Shown here: one piece after another, positions 1 to 8,010 of the stretch
Numbering within the stretch: the stretch's first letter is position 1
Layout of the letters: every line of letters begins with the position of its first letter
Source: an uncultured Actinomycetes bacterium
Lineage (GTDB): Bacteria > Actinomycetota > Acidimicrobiia > Acidimicrobiales > RAAP-2
NCBI GenBank assembly: GCA_903825305.1
Contig: CAIKAC010000017.1
Coordinates: forward strand, 1 to 64,000
Direction of reading: 5' to 3'
DNA: 64,000 bases
Translations under genes and position numbers: made by a program
Notes under the pieces: generated by a model
Databases searched by the model: none
What the model was told of the DNA's origin: nothing
Seen by the model: only the letters and a program-made list of their open reading frames with translations

Positions 1-20
1 GCTCCTCTCGCAGAATGCGC

Positions 21-36
21 CGCCGCCGGGGCGGCG
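21..36. terminator. GC-rich hairpin after the integrase stop
   Basis: A short inverted repeat (CGCCG facing CGGCG around a GC-rich loop) lies just past the integrase stop on the minus strand. It could end integrase transcription, but no T-tract is visible and the window edge hides the rest of the region. Bases 1-56 hold nothing else I can support. Confidence 0.25.
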
Positions 37-56
37 TCAGCGAGCGGCGTAGTTCG

Positions 57-1385
57 TCACCGCTCCTCGCCGTGCATCGCTCGGAGGAGCATCTCTCCAT
101 AGCGCTTCATCGGGTTCATCTGGCGTCGGTCGGTGAGCCGTGCGTAGTAGTGGGTCATCGCTTCGCTCTTGTGTCCCAAGATTGACTGGACCGTTGCGGT
201 GTCCACCGGAGGGTCCTGCTCTGCAAGCCAGGTCGCTGTGATGTGCCGGTTGAGATGCCCTCGCCAGTGCTCGAAGCCGTTGTTGGCCAGGAAGCGATGC
301 CAGTCGAGATTGTCTCGGTTGAGCGTGTAGAAGCTGCCGTCTCCGCGGAGGAAGACGAGGTCCGCAAATTGCTCCTCGGGCTGCCACTGCTCCGATGTCT
401 TCCACTCGTCTTGTGCTGCCTTGTGCCGGCGAAGCACGGTGACGAAAGGTTCCGATAGGACGATGCGCCGAGGGTTGCTCGTCTTGGTCTCTGGTTTCAG
501 GTACCACCCCTTGCCCCGCTCCGCCCAGCGTGCGAGCTGGTCTGAGATGTAGATGGAGGGACTATCAGAGTCGAGGCCTCGAACGTTGGCCCACCTGAGC
601 CCGAGGCGCTCAGCGCGTCGAAGGCCGAGGAACTGGAAGAGCCAGCGGGCTTGGTCTGGCGGCTCTTGGCTACCGATGACTTCGAGGAGCCGCCAAGCAT
701 CAGCGATGACGACGTCGATGTCATCGAGGGGACGCTGCCGCTTGGGAGCTTCGAGGCCCTCCATGGGCGAGCGGTTCAAGTAGCCCTTCCTCACGGCGTA
801 CTTCATACAGCCGGAGAGAGCCATCCAAATGTTCCGGGTCGCAGCGGTGCTCAGGAGCTGACCCTTGTCCACCTCACGACCGTCCTTGTCCGTGGACAAT
901 CGGCGCTTCGCTGGGAGGGTCTTCTGGAAGAGGATGAGGAGGTCGTCATCGGTGACCTTGTCGATGCGCTTGCTGCCGAGTGCGGGCAAGAGGTGGTTCT
1001 CGAAGTAGCCCCGGTACTTGTAGGCCATCGTCTCGGAGACTCGCCCGAGCTCATTCTGAGCCTGCCACTCCTCGTAGACCTCCTGGAAGCTTCGCCGGGG
1101 AACCCCGAGGTTGCGGCGAAGCTCGGTCTTTGTGGGGGAGTGGAACTCATCCCAACGCTCTTGGAGGCGTTTGCGAGCTTCGGTGGGAGTTCGCCCGTTC
1201 CCCGTGATGCGCTTTCGGTTCATGCCCGGCGAAAGCTTGTCGCGCGGGACTTCCCTCGTGGCCTGAAAGTAGGTGTAGGTGACTTGCTTGCCGGTAGCGG
1301 CGTCGGTCCAAGTGGAGGTCCTCTCATAGAGGCCCCCTTCGCCACGAGTCCGACGCCTCGCCTTTTTCTCGGGCTCTTCGGCCAT
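57..1385 (-). CDS. Tyrosine site-specific integrase (phage/island type)
   Basis: A 442-residue tyrosine recombinase that would cut and rejoin DNA at an attachment site. The basic N-terminus (residues 1-100) looks like an arm-binding region, residues about 100-215 like a SAM-like core-binding domain, and the C-terminal half is the catalytic domain. All catalytic positions are visible: Arg256 in LGLRRAE, the HxxR pair His377 and Arg380, His405 in LGHKSE, and the nucleophile Tyr413 or Tyr414. The gene follows the 3' end of ssrA on the same strand, the classic arrangement for an island integrated into tmRNA. The start is the ATG at 1385. The enzyme looks intact. Its island partners would lie left of the window. 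Confidence 0.93.
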   Translation of the reverse strand: MAEEPEKKARRRTRGEGGLYERTSTWTDAATGKQVTYTYFQATREVPRDKLSPGMNRKRITGNGRTPTEARKRLQERWDEFHSPTKTELRRNLGVPRRSFQEVYEEWQAQNELGRVSETMAYKYRGYFENHLLPALGSKRIDKVTDDDLLILFQKTLPAKRRLSTDKDGREVDKGQLLSTAATRNIWMALSGCMKYAVRKGYLNRSPMEGLEAPKRQRPLDDIDVVIADAWRLLEVIGSQEPPDQARWLFQFLGLRRAERLGLRWANVRGLDSDSPSIYISDQLARWAERGKGWYLKPETKTSNPRRIVLSEPFVTVLRRHKAAQDEWKTSEQWQPEEQFADLVFLRGDGSFYTLNRDNLDWHRFLANNGFEHWRGHLNRHITATWLAEQDPPVDTATVQSILGHKSEAMTHYYARLTDRRQMNPMKRYGEMLLRAMHGEER

Positions 1386-1442
1386 GCGCCGATTGTACTC
1401 TACGCCTTCACTCTACGCCTGTACGTCATCAGAAAACACGAA

Positions 1443-1463
1443 ACCCCCCCATAAATGGGGGGT
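1443..1463 (-). terminator. Probable ssrA terminator
   Basis: A 7-bp stem (ACCCCCC with GGGGGGT) closes a 7-base loop between the ssrA 3' end and the integrase start. Read on the minus strand it is followed by a T-rich stretch (TTTCGTGTTTTC), as expected for an intrinsic terminator. It should separate ssrA transcription from the integrase. Confidence 0.6.
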
Positions 1464-1476
1464 CTTCGCGTTATCG

Positions 1477-1824
1477 TGGAGGTGGCGGGAATCGAACCCG
1501 CGTCCATCAGTACCTCAATAGTTCTTCTCCGAGCGCAGCCAATCGAGAGGTTTCGCTACGAGAAGCCGATTGGCGACTTTTCTCGTAACTATCGCTACTG
1601 AAGTGTCCTTTTATTCAGGCAGCGCGCTGAATAAAAGTAAGTCCCACAAGATGGCGTCCAGATTCCGATCCGTGGGACTGGGACCGGCTGAACGTCGCTG
1701 CTCTAGGCAGCGAGTGCGAGCTGAGGCTCGGCGTTTATTTTTTGTTCAGGCTCTTTAACGTGGATCCTGAGACCACGGCTCGCTTCACCTACCTTGATAG
1801 CCAATGTCGAAACCAATCACCCCC
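1477..1824 (-). ncRNA. ssrA: Transfer-messenger RNA (tmRNA)
   Basis: tmRNA rescues ribosomes stalled on broken messages and tags the nascent protein for proteolysis. The 5' end GGGGGTG (from 1824) pairs with CACCTCC at the 3' end, and the T-arm GGTTCGATTCC is intact, giving the tRNA-like domain. The tag reading frame runs from a GCC resume codon at 1732 to TAG at 1703-1705 and encodes AEPQLALAA, ending in the usual ALAA degron. The tag is short at nine residues. The 3' CCA is not encoded (CGA follows the discriminator), so it must be added by tRNA nucleotidyltransferase. The partner smpB lies two genes upstream on the same strand, and an integrase abuts the 3' end. Confidence 0.96.
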
Positions 1825-1833
1825 GTTTGGGTT

Positions 1834-1852
1834 GTTAACGAATTTCGCTAAC
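1834..1852. promoter_or_regulatory. Imperfect 19-bp palindrome upstream of ssrA
   Basis: GTTAACGAA and TTCGCTAAC flank a single central T, matching at 8 of 9 positions as an inverted repeat. It sits 10 bases upstream of the ssrA 5' end on the minus strand, overlapping where the -10 region (TAACAA on the minus strand) would be. It could be an operator. The one-base centre makes an RNA hairpin unlikely. Confidence 0.35.
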
Positions 1853-1895
1853 ACGTCCATGGTACCTGTGCGATGTTCAACTGCGGCAGGCGACC

Positions 1896-3704
1896 TTATG
1901 AAATTCTCCAAACGTAGACACCTTGGCTCAAACGCCCATGGCGACCAGTCACCTTTTGATACCAAGTCAAGGCACAAGAAAGGCCAGGGGTGGGTGCTCC
2001 ATCGAGTGTGGCAGAGACCACAATGGTGGTGATGTGCCAATCGTGCAGTTGATTGCGAACACCAAGCAGCCAAGATGGTGGAAAGTTCTGTGGATCTGCC
2101 AATTGGCCACATGCTTGTGAGCTCGCACCAATGGCACCAAAGGAAATGGTCTGTGGGCCGGCTTCTCCACCTACGAGTTTGAATCGATAGCCCGCCGCCG
2201 CTTGCCAACCCATGGGTTCACCCAAGCCATCGTGCGAGAGCGGATAGGTGAGAAGTATTGAGTTGGCTGCGACTGAGGTGTTGGCACTGCTTGCAAACCA
2301 AGGTGGCGTGTAGGCAGGCGATGCGTTGTAGGGGAATGCAGGGATGAGGCAGAGCACTGCCACAACGCCGAGGAGGCGAATGACCACGGGCTTGGCTCCG
2401 TACTGCGACCTGTCGGACGTGAAGAGGTGGCGGTCTACGGCGAGGGCAATCGTGAGGCCGATGAAGAGAACGGTAAACAAACTGAACCGCGCCGCAATCA
2501 AATTGTTCACAATAGGCAAGTGGGCAAAAAGCGCAAACGGTAAGGGTAGGTATCCGTTCAAACCGGCAACCCTCAACGATGGACCAAGTGACAGCACCCA
2601 AGAGCAGATAGCCAACAGCGAAATGATCTTTCCTCGACGCTGTGGCCAAACCAGCTTGAGGCTGAGCACAAACAGCGCGATGAGTGGGATGCCAAGGTAG
2701 ATCCCGTTTTCAAACATATTGGCCCCATAGGTATTGGCCGCAGGATTCACTGCCACCAAACGATCAGCCCAGGAGCCAAGACCGAGCGACAGCCATTGAT
2801 TGTGCGATGGGATTACGGTACTCGCCAGCGATCCCGAAAGATCTCGCAAGGTGGCGGGGTCGTGATATGCCGATACCGCGCCTCCGTGGAAGTAGCACGC
2901 CAGATACACCAACGCAGCCGGCACGCCCACAAGCGACCACCGAGCCACCCGAAGCGCATAGTCATGGGCGCTAGCCATCGCATGGCGATCGACGAACCAC
3001 AAGATCACCAAGCCAATGCCAGCCAGAATGACAAAGTTGGTAAGCATTTCGGCCGACGTGAAGAGTTCAACGTCGACCAAGACAGCAATGGCGATCCCCA
3101 CCACGGTGCTCGACATTCTTTGACGGCGAAAGATCTCATCTGCCAGTAGGAACAACAGAGGGAACGCGGCGCCGAAGGTCAAGAAGAGGTGAACAGAGCC
3201 TTGGGCCACCATGAAGGGCCCAAATCCATAGAGCGCCCCAGCGAAGAAGCACGCCGAGACCGAAGAAACCCACCGTCTCGTCAAAAGGAACATGGCAGAT
3301 GCCGACAGGAACAAATTGAGAGATATCAGCAGGTTGTAGGTAAAGACCGAGCCACCCAGCGCCGTGAACGGCCAGGCGAGTATCGACAACGCGGGTGCGG
3401 AGGTGAGCCGCACGAGGTTGACACCAATTGGTGCATTAATCCACGTCGTGAGGAGGGGATTGTGAAGGTGCGAAATTGCATACGGGAACCATCCCAAGAA
3501 CCAGACCGACTGAGAGATGTCGGGTTGAAAAGATGCTGGAAGGTATGTGGACGGGCCGTGAATCCAAGCTGCAAGGTTGGCGAAAATACTCAGGATCGCG
3601 AAGCCAAAAAATGAAAGAGCACTACCATGGCGCAATAATCCACGTGACCTTGATAGACGAGCAAGGCGAAGATCTTTGCGAGTGAATTCCGAATGCAAGG
3701 TCAT
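1896..3704 (-). CDS. Polytopic membrane protein, GT-C/PTPS-related type
   Basis: A 602-residue integral membrane protein with about 11 predicted hydrophobic spans and a C-terminal extracytoplasmic segment of roughly 130 residues. The N-terminal part (QPDISQSVWFLGW around residues 78-90, then NAPIGVNL) resembles actinobacterial GT-C-fold membrane proteins that transfer sugars from lipid carriers, or the related PTPS_related membrane family. No acceptor or donor can be named from sequence. It lies between smpB and ssrA on the same strand, 39 bases after smpB, so it may be co-transcribed with smpB. No strong ribosome binding site precedes the ATG at 3704. Membrane topology is solid; the transferase role is an inference. 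Confidence 0.6.
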   Translation of the reverse strand: MTLHSEFTRKDLRLARLSRSRGLLRHGSALSFFGFAILSIFANLAAWIHGPSTYLPASFQPDISQSVWFLGWFPYAISHLHNPLLTTWINAPIGVNLVRLTSAPALSILAWPFTALGGSVFTYNLLISLNLFLSASAMFLLTRRWVSSVSACFFAGALYGFGPFMVAQGSVHLFLTFGAAFPLLFLLADEIFRRQRMSSTVVGIAIAVLVDVELFTSAEMLTNFVILAGIGLVILWFVDRHAMASAHDYALRVARWSLVGVPAALVYLACYFHGGAVSAYHDPATLRDLSGSLASTVIPSHNQWLSLGLGSWADRLVAVNPAANTYGANMFENGIYLGIPLIALFVLSLKLVWPQRRGKIISLLAICSWVLSLGPSLRVAGLNGYLPLPFALFAHLPIVNNLIAARFSLFTVLFIGLTIALAVDRHLFTSDRSQYGAKPVVIRLLGVVAVLCLIPAFPYNASPAYTPPWFASSANTSVAANSILLTYPLSHDGLGEPMGWQAAAGYRFKLVGGEAGPQTISFGAIGASSQACGQLADPQNFPPSWLLGVRNQLHDWHITTIVVSATLDGAPTPGLSCALTWYQKVTGRHGRLSQGVYVWRIS

Positions 3705-3743
3705 GAGGTAATGGGGCTCTGGCTGTGGCGATCGGAAATTCGC

Positions 3744-4262
3744 CTAGGACGTCCGCCGTACGTCTTTCATGTAGCGATCGGTTTCACGTTTGCTTTCACG
3801 TTCTTTGATGGCCGCACGCTTGTCGTGGAGTTTTCGCCCACGCGCCACCCCGAGTTCCACCTTGGCTCTTCCTTCATGGAAGTAAATCTTGAGGGGAACT
3901 AAGGTAAGTGGCTGGGTCTGGGTTTGCTTGATGAAGTCGGTAATTTCTTTTCGATGCACAAGTAATTTGCGTTTGCGGTCAGGATCATGACTGCCAAAGC
4001 CCGTAGCAAACTTCCATGGCGGAATATGAAGGCCAAAGAGCCACAATTCTCCTGAATCAATTCGCGCATAGGAATCAGTGATTTGGGCTTTTCCTTCGCG
4101 GAGCGACTTCACTTCACTTCCCTGTAAGACGATGCCACATTCAAGGGATTCCAAGATGTCGTAGTCATGGCGAGCGCGACGATTGGTGGCGACCGTTCGG
4201 TCGCCGGCGGGCTGATCGCGCTTGGCATCGCGCTTCGCCTTCGTCTTCTTTGCTTGAGCCAT
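3744..4262 (-). CDS. smpB: SsrA-binding protein SmpB
   Basis: A 172-residue SmpB, which binds the tRNA-like domain of tmRNA and places it in the ribosomal A site. Family hallmarks are clear: NRRARHDYDILE near residues 27-38, GIVLQGSEVKSLREGKAQ near 43-60, the GLHIPPW segment, and the basic C-terminal tail (KRETDRYMKDVRR) that mimics an mRNA path element. Length is slightly above the usual 150-160 because of a Lys/Ala-rich N-terminus of about 20 residues. The start is the ATG at 4262. It shares strand and neighbourhood with ssrA, consistent with trans-translation. Confidence 0.97.
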   Translation of the reverse strand: MAQAKKTKAKRDAKRDQPAGDRTVATNRRARHDYDILESLECGIVLQGSEVKSLREGKAQITDSYARIDSGELWLFGLHIPPWKFATGFGSHDPDRKRKLLVHRKEITDFIKQTQTQPLTLVPLKIYFHEGRAKVELGVARGRKLHDKRAAIKERESKRETDRYMKDVRRTS

Positions 4263-4331
4263 GGCCCATCAGGCTAGTGGGCAGGCACCTCGTGGCCCCT
4301 TATCAGCCATGGCGAGGCCCCAGATGGCTAG

Positions 4332-4357
4332 CCTTGGGCCGTACACGACCCAAGGAG
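4332..4357 (+). promoter_or_regulatory. Hairpin overlapping the DoxX ribosome binding site
   Basis: A perfect 7-bp inverted repeat (CCTTGGG at 4332-4338, CCCAAGG at 4349-4355) has its right arm running into the Shine-Dalgarno sequence AAGGAG (4352-4357) of the downstream DoxX gene. In RNA the hairpin would mask most of that site. Regulation is inferred; only the repeat and the overlap are seen. Confidence 0.4.
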
Positions 4358-4364
4358 AACGTCA

Positions 4365-4907
4365 GTGAACATCAATACTTTCGTGTTTGTTGCCCACCCC
4401 GTAACCTTCAGCGTCTGCCTCCTGATCTTCCGCATAGCTCTTGGCTCCATGATCGCGTCACATGGATTCAACAAGATTTTCGGCGGTGGCAAGATTGCGG
4501 GGACCGCCGGATGGTTCGAATCCATCGGGGTGCGTCCTGGTAAGGCCAATGCGTGGGCCGCAGCGCTCACGGAAATAGGATCAGGCGTCCTTCTTATTCT
4601 TGGTTTCTTGACCCCACTTGCATGCGCTGGCGTTATTTCGTTGATGGTTGTTGCCATCGTGACCGTGCACGCAAAGAATGGCTACTTCATCTTCAACGCC
4701 AACGGTGGGGGAATTGAGTACTGCCTCTTCATCGCGCTGGTTGCCCTGGGCCTCGGCGGACTCGGAGCAGGTCGGATTTCCATTGACCACAGTGCGGTAT
4801 TGGGGACCTGGAACCCATGGGCCGGTCTCGCAATTGCTGGCATTGTTGGCGTGGGTGGGGCACTGTTGCAACTTGCCGCTTGTTACCGTCCATCAAAAGC
4901 GTCTTAG
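4365..4907 (+). CDS. DoxX family membrane protein
   Basis: A 180-residue membrane protein of the DoxX/DoxD superfamily. It shows four hydrophobic spans, the first preceded by an LIFRIALGSMIASHGFNKIF segment and followed by GTAGWFESIGVRPGK, as is usual for DoxX. Members have been tied to redox or thiosulfate-linked membrane functions, but none can be assigned here. The GTG start at 4365 follows AAGGAG at 4352-4357 with good spacing. It is divergent from smpB, with about 100 bases between them, and upstream of rph. Confidence 0.8.
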   Translation: MNINTFVFVAHPVTFSVCLLIFRIALGSMIASHGFNKIFGGGKIAGTAGWFESIGVRPGKANAWAAALTEIGSGVLLILGFLTPLACAGVISLMVVAIVTVHAKNGYFIFNANGGGIEYCLFIALVALGLGGLGAGRISIDHSAVLGTWNPWAGLAIAGIVGVGGALLQLAACYRPSKAS

Positions 4908-4946
4908 GCCACATATTTCTCAACCAACAGATAAGGAATCGTTTCT

Positions 4947-5705
4947 ATGAATGTCGATGATCGAGTGCGCCGCGTGGACGGTCGCAACCTTGACGAACTT
5001 CGTCCCGTGACCTTTGAACGTGATTTCACCGTGATGGCCTTGGGGAGTGTTCTTGTTTCATTTGGGCAAACCAGGGTGCTGTGCACGGCTTCGGTTGAAG
5101 ATCGCATTCCGCCGTGGCTCCGTGGATCAGGAAAAGGCTGGGTCACGGCTGAATACTCCATGCTGCCCGGATCGACACCAGAACGCGCAAGTAGAGAAGC
5201 GGCCAAGGGAAAACAATCGGGCCGAACCCAAGAAATCCAGCGCCTCATCGCTCGATCACTTCGGGCGGTCACCGATCTTGTGGCAGTGGGTGAGCGTCAG
5301 ATCACGGTGGACTGCGACGTGTTGCAAGCGGACGGCGGTACGCGGACTGCCTCGATCTGCGGGGCCTATGTCGCCCTTCACGATGCCTGCAGCCGATTGG
5401 TCGCTCGTGGCGACATCTCGGTCCACCCCTTGACTGACTCGGTGGCCGCAGTCAGTGTAGGCATCATTGATGGCGTACCCATGCTTGATCTTCCCTATGT
5501 AGAAGATTCACGAGCAGACGTCGACATGAACGTAGTCATGACGGGCGCTGGACGTTTTGTTGAAGTGCAAGGAACCGCTGAAAACGAAGCGTTCAGCCGA
5601 TCCGAGCTCGACTCGCTGCTTGGCTTGGCAGAACTGGGCATCGCTCAGCTTCGCGATGCGCAACATGTGGTCCTCGAACAAGCACCTGCACCTCGTCGCC
5701 ACTAG
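4947..5705 (+). CDS. rph: Ribonuclease PH
   Basis: A 252-residue RNase PH, a phosphate-dependent 3'-5' exoribonuclease that trims tRNA 3' ends in the cytoplasm. Visible motifs include the N-terminal [25 protein letters not shown] near residues 68-82, [16 protein letters not shown], the [15 protein letters not shown] phosphate-site region, and the C-terminal FVEVQGTAE. Length matches the family. It is followed after three bases by rdgB, so the two are almost certainly one transcript, a common pairing. Confidence 0.97.
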   Translation: MNVDDRVRRVDGRNLDELRPVTFERDFTVMALGSVLVSFGQTRVLCTASVEDRIPPWLRGSGKGWVTAEYSMLPGSTPERASREAAKGKQSGRTQEIQRLIARSLRAVTDLVAVGERQITVDCDVLQADGGTRTASICGAYVALHDACSRLVARGDISVHPLTDSVAAVSVGIIDGVPMLDLPYVEDSRADVDMNVVMTGAGRFVEVQGTAENEAFSRSELDSLLGLAELGIAQLRDAQHVVLEQAPAPRRH

Positions 5706-5708
5706 GCC

Positions 5709-6296
5709 ATGCGTTGCATCGTCGCCACCGCCAATCCTGACAAGGCGGCCGAAATCGTGACCATCATGAAGAGCGCCATTGACCTCGAGTTGATTGAGCG
5801 ACCACGTGACATTCCTGACGTTGAAGAGACCGGCGAGACCTTGCTGGAGAACGCGCTGCTCAAAGCACAAGCCATCTATGAAGCAACGGGTGAACTCACC
5901 ATTGCTGACGACACCGGATTATTTGTCGATGCCCTCAACGGTGCGCCTGGCGTACGATCAGCTCGTTTTGCTGGCGAACACGCGCGCTACGAAGACAATG
6001 TTGCAAAGTTGCTTGCTGAGATGCATGATGCAGAGAATCGCTCAGCAAGGTTCGAAACGGTTGCCGTAGCCATCCTCCCCGGGGGAGAGCACCTCGTTGC
6101 AACTGGCACGGTGGAGGGGATTATTACCGGTGAGCCCGCAGGATCGAATGGCTTTGGCTATGACCCGGTGTTCGCCCCTCTTGAGGCCGATGGGAAAACG
6201 TTCGCGCAACTGTCTTCAAGCGAAAAGGCGGCGATAAGTCACCGCGGCCGGGCATTCCAAGCATTGGCGACTCAGGTGCACCAAGCGCTGGCTTAG
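5709..6296 (+). CDS. rdgB: XTP/dITP diphosphatase (RdgB/HAM1)
   Basis: A 195-residue non-canonical purine NTP pyrophosphatase that clears XTP, dITP and ITP from the nucleotide pool. The start MRCIVATANPDKAAEI carries the substrate-binding (A/S)TxNxxK pattern. ETGETLLENALLKA, ADDTGLFVDALNGAPGVRSARFAGEH and GSNGFGYDPVF are canonical RdgB motifs, and SHRGRA near the C-terminus recognises the base. The gene begins three bases after the rph stop and is probably translated from the same message. Confidence 0.96.
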   Translation: MRCIVATANPDKAAEIVTIMKSAIDLELIERPRDIPDVEETGETLLENALLKAQAIYEATGELTIADDTGLFVDALNGAPGVRSARFAGEHARYEDNVAKLLAEMHDAENRSARFETVAVAILPGGEHLVATGTVEGIITGEPAGSNGFGYDPVFAPLEADGKTFAQLSSSEKAAISHRGRAFQALATQVHQALA

Positions 6297-6344
6297 AAAT
6301 CTGCGACAGGGTTAGCGAGGTGAGCCTTTAGGGTGATCCCTGCC

Positions 6345-6962
6345 ATGAGTTCACCAAAGCGCCTCCCGATGTTTCCGCTCTCGACGGTCATTTTTCCTGG
6401 TGCCGAATTGCCGCTGCATGTGTTCGAACCTCGTTATCAAGCACTCGTCAATGATGTCTTGAGTACTGATAATACGTTCGGGACGGTGCTGATCTCTGCC
6501 GGCTCTGAGGTGGGCGGAGGGGAGCGTCGGGTTGACCTTGGGACCAAGTTGGTGGTCACCGGTGCTGTTCCGTTTCCGGACGGAAGATGGCTCTTGAAGG
6601 TCAAATCGACCGAGCGCATTGAAGTAACCGAGTGGCTCGCTGACGCACCGTACCCACAGGCCATGGTGCTTTCCTCGCCATCTTCGATGACGTGCGATCT
6701 GGAGCCATTGCTTTTCAATGCGAAGTCCTGCGTTCGTCGACTTCGCATGCTCATGGCGGAACTCGACGATGGCCCCGGTTGTTCCATAGATATCGAGCTC
6801 AGTGATGACATCGAAGAGGCCTGTTGGACTATTTGTGCGATGGCGCCGCTGAGTTTGGTTGATGCGCAACATCTTCTTGAGGAATCTGATCCGTGCCTGC
6901 GGCTTACACGATTGACAGAGTTCTGCATGGAGAAAATCGAGGAGATTCAAGCCATCTTGTAG
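6345..6962 (+). CDS. Lon N-terminal (substrate-binding) domain protein
   Basis: A 205-residue stand-alone LON substrate-binding domain protein without ATPase or protease domains. The N-terminus PMFPLSTVIFPGAELPLHVFEPRY is the family signature. Such proteins are widespread in actinobacteria and their role is unknown; a substrate-adaptor function is only a guess. I prefer the ATG at 6345, preceded by AGGGTGAT at a workable distance, over the in-frame GTG at 6333. It follows rdgB by about 50 bases and could be in the same transcript. Confidence 0.85.
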   Translation: MSSPKRLPMFPLSTVIFPGAELPLHVFEPRYQALVNDVLSTDNTFGTVLISAGSEVGGGERRVDLGTKLVVTGAVPFPDGRWLLKVKSTERIEVTEWLADAPYPQAMVLSSPSSMTCDLEPLLFNAKSCVRRLRMLMAELDDGPGCSIDIELSDDIEEACWTICAMAPLSLVDAQHLLEESDPCLRLTRLTEFCMEKIEEIQAIL

Positions 6963-6971
6963 GGAATTGTT

Positions 6972-7055
6972 ATGAAGGTTGCACATGCTGACCAGGGTGA
7001 CTCAATTCGTACCGAGGCGATGGTGATTTCCACTCAGGCCTTGAGGGGCAACTAG
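6972..7055 (+). CDS. Possible 27-codon small ORF
   Basis: An ATG at 6972, preceded by AGGGAA at 6961-6966, opens a 27-codon frame ending in TAG at 7053-7055. It fills most of the gap between the Lon-N protein and the sulfotransferase-like gene. The peptide (MKVAHADQGDSIRTEAM, then ten more residues) has no recognisable motif. It may be a chance frame. Confidence 0.2.
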   Translation: MKVAHADQGDSIRTEAMVISTQALRGN

Positions 7056-7067
7056 TTTGAGGGAATC

Positions 7068-7991
7068 GTGAAAAAACTTCTCATCCATGTCGGCCCCCAT
7101 AAAACGGGCACGACCTCCATTCAGACCTTTCTCCATCGAGAGGACGAGCAGCTGTTAAAGCACGGCATTCTCTATGCCCGGTCAGGAAGAACTATTCGTG
7201 AGTCTGGGATTGAGCAGCCGGTAGTGGCTGAAGAAGCTCATCACAATTTGGCGATGTACATCCTTGACGACGTCCGGGCGGACCCAACATTTGGAACCGT
7301 GTCCGACTTGCTTGCTGAGATCGCCGCTTGCCCCTACGACAACGTGGTCATTTCAACTGAAGAGTTGGCGCGCGGCATGTTTCACGTTGAAAATCTGAAG
7401 GATTTTCGGGAGACGCTTCTGCAAAACCACATCGAGCCAATCATTTTGTTGGTCGATCGCGAGCGCAGCGAATATGTCAGATCGTTGAAGTTTGAGACCG
7501 TGAAAAATGGCTTTGAAGGCGATCTGCGAGATTTCGAAGAAAAACGCGTTCTGGAAACGCCGCTGGCCCGCCTTTCTCTAGACATTGCAGACATCCGTGA
7601 GTCGTTTGTCAGCATTTTTGGCCAGGAAGCGTTCAAAGAAATCGACTACAGCAAAACAGACGTGGTAGTTCCCTTTGTGGATGCAATGTGTTCCGCCTTC
7701 GGCGTCTCCAATGATTTCAGGATTGAAACGGTGAGAGTGAACTCGGCAGAGGACACACTGGCTCATGTGCAAGCCAAGTTGGTGAAGGGGCTTGAAGACG
7801 AAAAAGCCGTCATGCAACTTCGGCAAGACTTGAGTGATTTACGACTCGCCAAAATGAATTCCGAGCGCAAACTTCAACAGAGGATTGACGATCTGGAATT
7901 GCGAGAGCAGCAATTGTTGGCATCAACGAGCTGGAAGGTCACCAAGCCACTTCGCTGGCTGAACCATGTAGTCTCGCGCCGCCGACGCTAG
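7068..7991 (+). CDS. Sulfotransferase-like P-loop protein with coiled-coil tail
   Basis: A 307-residue protein opening with LLIHVGPHKTGTTSIQ, the 5' phosphosulfate-binding loop pattern of PAPS-dependent sulfotransferases and related capsule proteins. A second conserved patch, VVISTEELARGMF (about 97-109), fits the family. Residues about 235-290 form a charged coiled coil, and the end (ASTSWKVTKPLRWL) matches a short tail often found at the C-terminus of surface-polysaccharide glycosyltransferases. This suggests sulfation or processing of a cell-surface glycan. Start GTG at 7068 with GAGGG upstream. No sulfate-activation genes are nearby. Confidence 0.65.
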   Translation: MKKLLIHVGPHKTGTTSIQTFLHREDEQLLKHGILYARSGRTIRESGIEQPVVAEEAHHNLAMYILDDVRADPTFGTVSDLLAEIAACPYDNVVISTEELARGMFHVENLKDFRETLLQNHIEPIILLVDRERSEYVRSLKFETVKNGFEGDLRDFEEKRVLETPLARLSLDIADIRESFVSIFGQEAFKEIDYSKTDVVVPFVDAMCSAFGVSNDFRIETVRVNSAEDTLAHVQAKLVKGLEDEKAVMQLRQDLSDLRLAKMNSERKLQQRIDDLELREQQLLASTSWKVTKPLRWLNHVVSRRRR

Positions 7992-8010
7992 AACGCTTCC
8001 ACCAAAGTGG

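Noticed and set aside
651-1454. A long 267-codon plus-strand frame opposite the integrase
   Set aside because: It is antisense to a protein with all catalytic residues of a tyrosine recombinase and has no recognisable product; it is a GC-rich shadow frame.
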